From Deltaproteobacteria bacterium (GTDB taxonomy: Bacteria; Myxococcota_A; UBA9042; DTJE01), in NCBI GenBank assembly GCA_016784945.1, contig JADHTP010000078.1:1-11462 (forward strand): a stretch of DNA of 11,462 nucleotides, in the 5' to 3' direction. This document shows, piece by piece, positions 6,180-11,462 of the stretch. Every line of letters begins with the position of its first letter. Positions within the stretch are counted from its first letter, which is position 1. The position numbers and the translations under genes were made by a program. Under the pieces are notes generated by a model. That model was given only the letters and a program-made list of their open reading frames with translations. It did not search any database and was not told the origin of the DNA.

Positions 6180-9100
6180 CTAGTCCGTAAGCGGGTCGCC
6201 CTTCAGGAACTCGATGACGTTTTGCCGGGCCTTTGCCTTGACGGCCTCGGGGCCGCAATCGCCCATGAAGAAACCGTGGCACAGGTCGGCCCCCTCGTCG
6301 CCTTCGAATTCCTTCAACGCCGGGGTGGTCCCATCGGCCAGGGACAGGGCGTTCCTCAGTTCATCAGTGGTGGTATTGGGCAGGAAATCGTCACCCAGGG
6401 CCTTGATGAACAGGAAGCGGTCTTCCACCAGCGCGGCGCCGCCCGCGTCGGCGATCCACCCGAAGTTCACCGGGTCCGCCCGGTCCAGGGCCCACTGGGC
6501 GAAGTCCACGAACTGCAGGAACGCCGGCGTGCCGGCCTGGATCCCCAGGCCATCCAGGGCGTCCACGAGAGGCTGTTTGAAGCCCTCGTTGGGGGTTTCC
6601 ATGAAGACCTTCATGAGGTGGCCCGCAGGCGTGACGAGGGCCACCCTGTCCAGTTCCGGATTCACCGCGGCCGAGGCCCCGCCGATGATCCCGCCCAGGG
6701 ACTCCCCGACGTAGTGGACGGTTGCGGAGTCCAGGGGATCCGGGGCGGCGCCGGCCAGGACCAGCTGGTCACGCACGAAGGCGTTCAGGCCGCCGTCGGA
6801 AATGAACCGGGTCATCTGGTACTGGTCCAGGATGGCCTGCCGGAGGTTGTCCCGGACCGCCAGCACATCGGCGGAAAAGAACCCCGTTCCGTTTTCCGTG
6901 CCCGCAATCCGCACCGGGTGATCCCCGTGCAGGGGGGCGTCGAGGGACACGACGGCGAATCCCGCCTGGGCCAACTCGCTGGCAAACTTGACGGCCTCCT
7001 TGCGCGATCCGTCGAGGCCGTGCTGGAACAGCACCACGGGGAAGGGTCCGGCCCCCTCGGGCAGCACGAAGAGGAAGGGCAGTTCCTGGTTCGGCCGGAA
7101 GTCCGGCTTACCGTCCGCACCGAAGGCGAAATGGCCCATCACCGGGCTGTCGGGCTGGCTCACGTCGGGTTCGTCCAGGAGCATGTCGGCCTTGAGGGCG
7201 CAATCGACGCACACGTGGGAGACTCCCGTGACCGGCGAGTCGTCCATTTCCTGGAACAGGGCTGTCACCTCCGCGTCTCCCGCCGCCAGGAGGTCGCTTC
7301 CCAGCAGTTCAGGCATGTCCGGGCCTTTCGACCATTCATCGAGGATGGCCTGCAGTTCGCCGTAGGTCGTGGCCGTATTGAATGTGAAGAACAGCAGCAC
7401 CTGCTCACGCTCGATCTTGAACAGCTTGAAGTTGTCGAATATGGCCTTGTAGGCGCTCCTCAGGCCCTCCAGTTGCTCCGCGTCGGCATCGGTCAGCAGC
7501 TGCGGCAGGAAGCTCTTCCAGCAGACCTTGTCCGGATCCGCGGCCGCCACCTCGGCGGGGCAGTCCACCACGCCGGCCAGGGCGTGGGGTGTTCGGGCCA
7601 TGAAGAACATGGGAGACACGATGATGGGCGGGGGGGGGACGTCCGTTTCCACCTGGGCGCTCTTCAGGCGATCGAACACCACCACCATGTAACGGCGGTT
7701 GGGCGGCAGCGGCTTGCCGCCTTTGGGGGTCACCACGATCTGGCCCTGATCAAAGTCGATGTCGAACTGGTTGGGCCCCAGCACGCTGATTTCCCCGAGG
7801 CGGGCGGGGTCCAGCTGGGTGGGATCGTCAGGACTCATGGCATCGGTGATGTCTGCGATGCCCACGGACGCGCTGGCAAGCAACTCAGGCAGCTTGGTCA
7901 CGGTCTCCGTGGCGTCGGCGAATTCCGCGTCCGCGGCCAGCGCCAGGGAGGCCGGGTCCAGGGGCAGGCTGAATCCCGTGGTCAGGGACCCGATGGTGGA
8001 GAAGCCGTCCAGGGTGTTCAGACCTCCGGCCAGGTTCTTGAGGGCGTCGGGATCCGAGTCCGATATGGGGAGGTTGACCAGCCCCGTGGTCAGGTCCAGC
8101 AGCACCTCGTTGGGGAAGGGAATGACCCCCAGGTTGGGATCGAACAGCGCTTCGTTGGCCGAAGACACGGTGAAGGTGAAGAACCCCACGATGTCCTCGC
8201 GGCCCATGCCCAGGTCCTCGAGCACCGTGAGCAGGGGTTCGTACTGGAGGCGGATGGCCTCGAACACGGGGGCGTCGGCATCGCTTACCAGGCCCGGTAC
8301 CTGGGTGACGCCGTCCTTGGACAGGGGATGGGTGAGCTTGAGCATGGCCATGGCCGGGGACGGGACCACGTCGTAGGTGGCCGTGACCGCGTCGTCGCCT
8401 TCGCCGGTGGTCTCGCTGCCTTTGAGGCCGTCTAGCAGAAGCACCAGATACTGGTGGCCGGGAACCAGGGTGCCGGAGGGGGTGAAGCTCACCTGGCGCT
8501 TGGCTTCGTTGTAGGACAACGCGGCGCCTTCCACCGCTTCGGGGTGCACGCCGGTGATGTCATAGAACAGGGCTGTGTCGTCCGTCACGGAGGCCGGGTC
8601 CAGGGGCCGTGTGAAGGCGGCTGCGGGTGCCGACGTGGCTGAAAATCCGTCCAGGGTGGACAGCCAGCAGAAGAAGTCGGCCTGCACGCGGACCTCCTCG
8701 GGGAGTTCGAAGAACGACTCCGGGGCCGTACAGTCCGTGTCGGCGGGAAGAATCCCCTGGGCCTGGGCCGGGTCGCCGAGCTGGGCCAGGATCAGGTCGT
8801 TGGGGCTGGGCACCACGCCGGCGGACGGATCGAAGGCCAGTGAGCCCGCGGTGGTCACGGTGAAGGTCCAGGCCAGGGCCATGTCCGAGCGGCTGATCTT
8901 CTGGCCGCCGGGCGAATGATCCTCCACGTAGTCCAGGAGGGGCTTCATGGCCAGCCGGATCTGCTCCAGCATGAGCGCATCGGCGTCCGAGGCCGGGATC
9001 AGGGACAGTGGATCGGGGTTCTGTTCCGGGTCCTTGGACGACTCTACCAGGGGAACCTTGGTTTTCAGGAAGTTGAAGGTCAAGTTGGAGATGATGGGCC

Positions 9101-9815
9101 TGGGAGTGTCGCCGGTGTCCATCACGGAGGTCAGCAGGAAGGCCGCGTAGGTTTCGCCGGGCTCCCACTTGGCCGGGGGCGTGGCCGTCATCTGCCAGAA
9201 CTGGGAACGCAGGGGCTTATCGAAGCAGTCCGCCAGCGCTTCCGAGTAGTCCACTGGCGTCAGTTCCGACGCGAAGACCAGGTTGTCCACCTCGGGGAGT
9301 TGTCCCTGTACCGGGTCCGTGGCGTCGGCCGGCAGGCTGAGACGGGCCTTTACGGCCTCCAGCAGTTCGTTTCCGGTCAGTCCCTTTTCCATTTCTTCCT
9401 GCAGCGCCACGGCCCACTCCGTGATCTTGTAGACGCGGATGTCGGCCTGTGTGAAAGCCGCAGGGTCCACCAGCAGGTTTTCGGGATCCGGCGACCAGAA
9501 TTGGAAGGTCAGGGGCAATTCGGGCAGGAAGCCGTCCAGGGTGTTCAGGTAGGTCTCCGTGAACTCCTCGAGAGCCGGCGGCATGAGCTTGACGTCGCCC
9601 AGACCGCAGGGATTGACCGTGGTGGTGATCTGGACCTTGCCCCCCACCCGCAGGATGTCATTGGGCAGAGGGGCGATTCCCACGGCCGGGTCGAAGGCCG
9701 CCTGGACCCGTTCCACGTAGGCGCCGGGATCGGACCCCACGTCAGGTTTGCATCCACCCCAGGCCGTTACCAGGAAAACGATGGCGACAGGACCAATGAA
9801 CCACGTCCGTTTCAT
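6180..9815 (-). CDS. Large lipoprotein esterase/lipase with three N-terminal modules (VolA-like)
   Basis: Predicted 1211-residue lipoprotein of the cell surface or periplasm that hydrolyses lipid esters. A signal peptide ends at WGG-Cys22, an imperfect lipobox because Trp sits at -3. Three related modules follow, each opening with a FDPxxGxxPxPN motif (41-52, 328-339, 558-569) and then a LxTLDGF motif (90-96, 385-391, 599-605). Each also has a TPxxxxxPGxxY-like strand pattern and closes with a helix plus a W/F-TF segment (about 284-320, 519-550, 783-812). This is the bacterial virulence-factor lipase N-terminal pattern. The alpha/beta hydrolase domain (about 895-1205) has the oxyanion QHGLDG (His932), the nucleophile elbow GESLGG (Ser1039), the acid GDD (Asp1142 or Asp1143) and His1180 in CHGFF. 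The ribosome binding site is GGAGGT, 7 nt before the ATG. It is the first gene of an operon with FadL. The substrate (lysophospholipid, triglyceride or polyester) is unknown. Confidence 0.92.
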   Translation of the reverse strand: MKRTWFIGPVAIVFLVTAWGGCKPDVGSDPGAYVERVQAAFDPAVGIAPLPNDILRVGGKVQITTTVNPCGLGDVKLMPPALEEFTETYLNTLDGFLPELPLTFQFWSPDPENLLVDPAAFTQADIRVYKITEWAVALQEEMEKGLTGNELLEAVKARLSLPADATDPVQGQLPEVDNLVFASELTPVDYSEALADCFDKPLRSQFWQMTATPPAKWEPGETYAAFLLTSVMDTGDTPRPIISNLTFNFLKTKVPLVESSKDPEQNPDPLSLIPASDADALMLEQIRLAMKPLLDYVEDHSPGGQKISRSDMALAWTFTVTTAGSLAFDPSAGVVPSPNDLILAQLGDPAQAQGILPADTDCTAPESFFELPEEVRVQADFFCWLSTLDGFSATSAPAAAFTRPLDPASVTDDTALFYDITGVHPEAVEGAALSYNEAKRQVSFTPSGTLVPGHQYLVLLLDGLKGSETTGEGDDAVTATYDVVPSPAMAMLKLTHPLSKDGVTQVPGLVSDADAPVFEAIRLQYEPLLTVLEDLGMGREDIVGFFTFTVSSANEALFDPNLGVIPFPNEVLLDLTTGLVNLPISDSDPDALKNLAGGLNTLDGFSTIGSLTTGFSLPLDPASLALAADAEFADATETVTKLPELLASASVGIADITDAMSPDDPTQLDPARLGEISVLGPNQFDIDFDQGQIVVTPKGGKPLPPNRRYMVVVFDRLKSAQVETDVPPPPIIVSPMFFMARTPHALAGVVDCPAEVAAADPDKVCWKSFLPQLLTDADAEQLEGLRSAYKAIFDNFKLFKIEREQVLLFFTFNTATTYGELQAILDEWSKGPDMPELLGSDLLAAGDAEVTALFQEMDDSPVTGVSHVCVDCALKADMLLDEPDVSQPDSPVMGHFAFGADGKPDFRPNQELPFLFVLPEGAGPFPVVLFQHGLDGSRKEAVKFASELAQAGFAVVSLDAPLHGDHPVRIAGTENGTGFFSADVLAVRDNLRQAILDQYQMTRFISDGGLNAFVRDQLVLAGAAPDPLDSATVHYVGESLGGIIGGASAAVNPELDRVALVTPAGHLMKVFMETPNEGFKQPLVDALDGLGIQAGTPAFLQFVDFAQWALDRADPVNFGWIADAGGAALVEDRFLFIKALGDDFLPNTTTDELRNALSLADGTTPALKEFEGDEGADLCHGFFMGDCGPEAVKAKARQNVIEFLKGDPLTD
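7630..7638 (-). repeat. C9 homopolymer tract inside the esterase gene
   Basis: Nine consecutive C on the coding strand encode part of the Pro727-Pro730 run in a linker before the hydrolase domain. It is in frame here. Such tracts can slip and switch a gene off. Confidence 0.9.
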
Positions 9816-9873
9816 TGCTGAAACCTCCCCATGGAAACTCTATCGGATGGCGATTTCTGCATCGCTTCGCCCG

Positions 9874-9904
9874 ATTGTATGTCCAATTGAAGTATTTGGA
9901 CCAA
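9874..9904 (-). promoter_or_regulatory. Candidate promoter of the esterase-FadL operon
   Basis: On the minus strand TACAAT (9879-9874, 5/6 to TATAAT) is preceded by TTGGTC (9904-9899, 3/6 to TTGACA) at a long 19-bp spacing. It lies about 45 nt upstream of the esterase ribosome binding site, in the only sizeable gap before the operon (9816-9931). Readthrough from khpA is also possible because no terminator is visible between them. Confidence 0.4.
9881..9901. promoter_or_regulatory. 21-bp dyad, possible operator of the esterase-FadL operon
   Basis: GTCCAA (9881-9886), a 9-nt centre and TTGGAC (9896-9901) form a perfect 6-bp dyad. It overlaps the proposed -35 and spacer, the usual place for a repressor site. 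Which regulator would bind is unknown. Confidence 0.4.
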
Positions 9905-9931
9905 TAAAGGATCAGGCATAGGCGTAGGCCG

Positions 9932-10162
9932 CTATTCCAGGATCTGGAGCACGGCCCGCTTCTTGATTTTTGCGGCGGCGTTGGCGATGAGCGTGCGAAG
10001 GGCCCAGGCCATGTTGCCTTCCCGACCGATGACCTTGCCCATGTCCTCGCGGGCGACCCGCAGCTCCACCACCACGGTCGATCCGCTTTCCACCACGTTC
10101 AGATGAACCTCGTCTTCGCGATCTACGATAGCCTTCACGAGCATTTCGGCGAACTCCCTCAT
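9932..10162 (-). CDS. khpA: KhpA, KH-domain RNA-binding protein (YlqC family)
   Basis: A 76-residue single KH-domain protein that binds RNA in the cytoplasm. In Gram-positives KhpA pairs with KhpB and affects cell division and small-RNA function. The protein starts MREFAEMLVKAIVDREDEV, has the central beta-strands VVVELRVA and the KH GxxG loop (GREG) inside MGKVIGREGNMAWALRTLI, and ends AVLQILE. Length and ends match the family closely. Start choice: the ATG at 10162 gives the canonical N-terminus, while the open frame upstream to about 10495 is unlike any KhpA. The ribosome binding site is weak (GGGGG about 6 nt upstream). Family members usually sit between rpsP and rimM; here the gene stands alone, 116 bp before the esterase gene. 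Confidence 0.95.
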   Translation of the reverse strand: MREFAEMLVKAIVDREDEVHLNVVESGSTVVVELRVAREDMGKVIGREGNMAWALRTLIANAAAKIKKRAVLQILE

Positions 10163-10232
10163 AGGACACCCCCGCATAATGGCACACAGGTTCGCCTGTC
10201 CCCGGTGCACACGCAGAATGCTTGATCGATTG

Positions 10233-10238
10233 ATCATA
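10233..10238 (-). promoter_or_regulatory. Candidate khpA -10 element (extended)
   Basis: Minus-strand TATGAT (5/6 to TATAAT) is preceded by TGT, giving an extended -10 (TGTTATGAT). The -35 region 17 bp upstream, TTCCAA, is weak. This would give khpA a leader of roughly 65 nt. Confidence 0.4.
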
Positions 10239-10280
10239 ACACGCGTCTTCTGAACTTGGAAGTGATGCACTGATCGAGCC

Positions 10281-10352
10281 AGGGCAAACGCATCTAATTC
10301 GTGATCGTGGTCGTGCGTAGCTTCTGTTTCAACATTTTGATGCGTTTGCCCT
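10281..10352. repeat. Perfect 14-bp inverted repeat with 44-nt centre
   Basis: AGGGCAAACGCATC (10281-10294) is exactly inverted at GATGCGTTTGCCCT (10339-10352). The 44-nt centre contains GTGATCGTGGTCGTGCG. It could be a stem-loop RNA, a small mobile-element relic or a protein binding site. No T-tail follows and no flanking target duplication is visible. Confidence 0.75.
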
Positions 10353-10439
10353 ATTGACGAGCAACCTGCGCTGTGGCGCAAATTGCCGTTGATCGTTTGA
10401 TCGTCCAGTCTGTAGATGAATTGGAAGTGCTGATTGCGA

Positions 10440-10525
10440 CCGGCCGCACGGCGGCCGGGCAAGGGGGGTGGGGCCCCGCGCGAAGCCGAAGGCAAGCGGG
10501 CGGGAGGGGGGCGAGCGCGCCCCCC
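10440..10525. repeat. Two GC-rich palindromes (REP-like)
   Basis: CCGGCCGC (10440-10447) pairs with GCGGCCGG (10451-10458) across ACG. GGGGGGCG (10506-10513) pairs with CGCCCCCC (10518-10525) across AGCG. The second is followed by CTGGTC and resembles in layout the G6/C6 hairpins at the left end of the window, which are also followed by a C-run and TGGTC in copy 1. Confidence 0.6.
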
Positions 10526-10713
10526 CTGGTCAATGGTGCCCGGATGTCTGATTTCGAAACAGATACCTTTCCGGTATTTTCAAATTGACACACCGACACT
10601 ATCCTGAGTTATCCAAAGGCTGTCTTCAGCGAAGATTCCTCTGATCCGGTGGGAAAGGTGGTGCCCCGGGGTCCTGTCGGGCGTCCTGGATGCATGGGCG
10701 GGGCAGGCGTCGG

Positions 10714-10974
10714 CTAGCTGCTGGCTGCCTGCCTGGCGAGGCGGGACACTTTGCGAGCGGCCCGCTTCTTCGGGATCACGCCCTTGGAAGCCACGTGCTG
10801 GATCACGGACTCGGCCTTGCTCAGCGAGGCCTTGATCTCTTTGTCGTCCTTCGATTCCAAAGCGGCCACGGTCTGCTTGACCGTGTTCTTCATGATGGTG
10901 TTGAGGTGCTTGTTGCGTCCCTGACGCTTCAAACTCTGCCGGTGTCTCTTCAATGCCTGTTTGTGGTTGGCCAC
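10714..10974 (-). CDS. rpsT: 30S ribosomal protein S20
   Basis: An 86-residue basic helical protein that binds 16S rRNA in the small subunit. The N-terminus ANHKQALKRHRQSLKR and the C-terminal KGVIPKKRAARKVSRLARQ are diagnostic, and the length is typical. The start is GTG at 10974 with AGGAGG (10979-10984) 4 nt upstream. It is monocistronic, as rpsT often is, with its own strong promoter. Non-AUG initiation is common for rpsT (UUG in E. coli) and is linked there to autoregulation by S20; the same may apply here by inference. Confidence 0.99.
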   Translation of the reverse strand: MANHKQALKRHRQSLKRQGRNKHLNTIMKNTVKQTVAALESKDDKEIKASLSKAESVIQHVASKGVIPKKRAARKVSRLARQAASS

Positions 10975-11006
10975 TCGTCCTCCTGCCGTTTACCAAAGGC
11001 CGAACG

Positions 11007-11035
11007 CTTTTACTTGATCCGGATTGCGATGTCAA
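11007..11035 (-). promoter_or_regulatory. rpsT promoter
   Basis: Minus-strand perfect -35 TTGACA (11035-11030), 17-bp spacer, then -10 TAAAAG (11012-11007, 4/6). It is 23 bp or more upstream of the rpsT ribosome binding site. The MITE-like element begins 15 bp upstream of the -35. Confidence 0.7.
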
Positions 11036-11043
11036 TCTGGAAA

Positions 11044-11204
11044 GGTGTCTGGTAGTGGGTCAGTTTCCCGTCCTTCGGGCCGTTTTGGAGTGCGGTGGCT
11101 TGCCACCGCTTTGGTTCGGCGAAGCTTGCTTCACCGTGAGAAAGCGCAAGCAAGCTTGCGCACTCCAGAGTCGCCTCGGCCAAACTGACGCACTACCAGG
11201 TGTC
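11044..11204. mobile_element. MITE-like element with 6-bp target duplication
   Basis: A 149-bp core (11050-11198) begins TGGTAGTGGGTCAGTTT and ends AAACTGACGCACTACCA. These are 17-bp inverted repeats with one mismatch. GGTGTC lies directly outside each end (11044-11049 and 11199-11204), as expected for a target-site duplication. There is no coding sequence inside. The interior has an inner 9-bp inverted pair TGGAGTGCG/CGCACTCCA (11086-11094, 11159-11167) enclosing hairpins GCGGTGGC-TT-GCCACCGC (11092-11109), GAAGC-TT-GCTTC and GCGCAAGC-AA-GCTTGCGC. It would need a transposase supplied in trans. It sits between rpsT and the mutase gene. Confidence 0.7.
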
Positions 11205-11212
11205 TTCCACCG

Positions 11213-11462
11213 TCAGCAGGCGGCCGCCGACTCGCGATAGATCCCGAGCACCTCTCGGAAGCAGTCACTGACCTCGCCGAGGGTCGCCCCGGCCCTCGCC
11301 GCCTCGATGACGACCTCCATCAGGTTGTCCGTGCCCGCGGCCGCGGACCTGACGCCCGCCATGGCGACCTGGAACCGCCGGTCGTCCCGCCGGCTCCGGA
11401 ACTCCTCGATCCGTTGCTTCTGTCGTTTCTCCACGGCCAGGTCCACCACCAGCGTGGGGATG
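11213..11462 (-). CDS. Acyl-CoA mutase large subunit (methylmalonyl-CoA mutase type), C-terminal fragment
   Basis: The last 82 residues of a gene that continues beyond the right edge. The sequence IPTLVVDLAVEKRQKQRIEEFRSRRD, broken here as IPTLVVDLAV and EKRQKQRIEEF, then DNLMEVVIEAARAGATLGEV and a final FREVLGIY, matches the end of the catalytic N-terminal-type subunit of methylmalonyl-CoA mutase family enzymes. These B12-dependent enzymes rearrange acyl-CoA esters such as methylmalonyl-CoA/succinyl-CoA, or ethylmalonyl- or isobutyryl-CoA. The active site and substrate-deciding residues are outside the window, so the substrate is open. No B12-binding domain follows, so that domain is encoded separately. 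Confidence 0.85.
   Translation of the reverse strand, partial: IPTLVVDLAVEKRQKQRIEEFRSRRDDRRFQVAMAGVRSAAAGTDNLMEVVIEAARAGATLGEVSDCFREVLGIYRESAAAC

Larger units (their letters stand above)
10222..10429. repeat. Diverged direct repeat pair (TTGATCG / TTGGAAGTG)
   Basis: Two segments, 10222-10264 and 10389-10429, share TTGATCG, then TTGATC, and end in TTGGAAGTG with similar internal spacing (34 and 32 nt from first to last motif). The intervening bases differ. They bracket the 14-bp inverted repeat. Confidence 0.4.
10163..10713. other. 551-bp non-coding region between rpsT and khpA
   Basis: No convincing gene. Roughly 10200-10440 is less GC-rich than the surrounding genes, and 10440-10530 is extremely GC-rich. 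It holds a candidate khpA promoter, a perfect 14-bp inverted repeat, a diverged direct repeat, a 5-bp stem TGCGC/GCGCA (10367-10380) and two GC-rich palindromes. Short open frames on both strands encode no recognisable domain. No T-tailed terminator for rpsT was found; the weak stems TCTTC/GAAGA (10623-10635) and ATACC/GGTAT (about 10563-10577) are the nearest candidates. Confidence 0.7.

Noticed and set aside
10281..10352. Integron attC site or CRISPR remnant
   Set aside because: No attC core motifs (GTTRRRY/RYYYAAC) and no regularly spaced repeats; only one inverted pair is present.
10163..10495. Upstream extension of khpA to about 10495
   Set aside because: The added residues are unlike KhpA, and the ATG at 10162 gives the canonical family N-terminus.
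10358..10588. Plus-strand open frame starting near 10373 (VAQIAVDRLIVQSVDELEV...)
   Set aside because: The first 25 residues look protein-like, but the frame continues into GC-rich palindromes, has no ribosome binding site and matches no family I know.
10585..10615. Plus-strand TTGACA as a -35 box
   Set aside because: No acceptable -10 lies 16-19 bp downstream, and it would drive transcription antisense to rpsT with no gene to serve.

Overview
The window is GC-rich bacterial chromosome from a Gram-negative. Evidence for the envelope type is two lipoproteins, a FadL-type outer-membrane barrel and a periplasmic-type parvulin. A protein resembling the C-terminal region of Myxococcus MXAN_5187-type proteins, a split glycine decarboxylase subunit (GcvPB) and a HisRS of the 'RYDLTVP' sequence type together suggest Myxococcota or another former deltaproteobacterial lineage, probably uncultivated. 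The phylum call is an inference from family resemblance. No rRNA, tRNA, CRISPR array, phage gene or transposase gene was seen.

Layout from left to right. Positions 1-304 are non-coding and repeat-rich: two 65-bp direct repeats carrying G6/C6 hairpins, a 9-bp-stem hairpin and a 7-bp tandem array. Next comes a minus-strand pair, a parvulin-type peptidyl-prolyl isomerase lipoprotein followed by gcvPB, sharing an ATGA stop/start overlap and served by a good sigma70-like promoter. Divergent from it on the plus strand are hisS and an 11-nt-overlapping small coiled-coil-like gene. That gene ends tail-to-tail with the next minus-strand operon; an ACTAGT palindrome supplies a TAG stop to both strands.

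The centre (4886-9815, minus) is a two-gene operon: a 1211-residue secreted lipoprotein esterase/lipase and, 19 nt downstream, a FadL-type long-chain fatty-acid porin. The esterase has three tandem copies of a 'virulence-factor lipase N-terminal' type module in front of an alpha/beta hydrolase with a complete Ser-Asp-His triad. The arrangement recalls the Vibrio cholerae VolA/FadL pair: a surface enzyme frees fatty acids from external (lyso)lipids and the porin imports them. A 21-bp dyad overlaps the likely operon promoter, and a C9 tract lies in the esterase coding sequence.

The right end holds khpA (KH-domain RNA-binding protein), a 551-bp non-coding stretch with a perfect 14-bp inverted repeat and GC-rich palindromes, rpsT (ribosomal protein S20) with a strong TTGACA promoter, a 149-bp MITE-like element with 17-bp terminal inverted repeats and a 6-bp target duplication just upstream of that promoter, and the 3' end of an acyl-CoA mutase large-subunit gene (methylmalonyl-CoA mutase type) running off the window. 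Fatty-acid scavenging, acyl-CoA mutase and glycine cleavage suggest a heterotrophic metabolism, but only the esterase/FadL link is supported by gene order.
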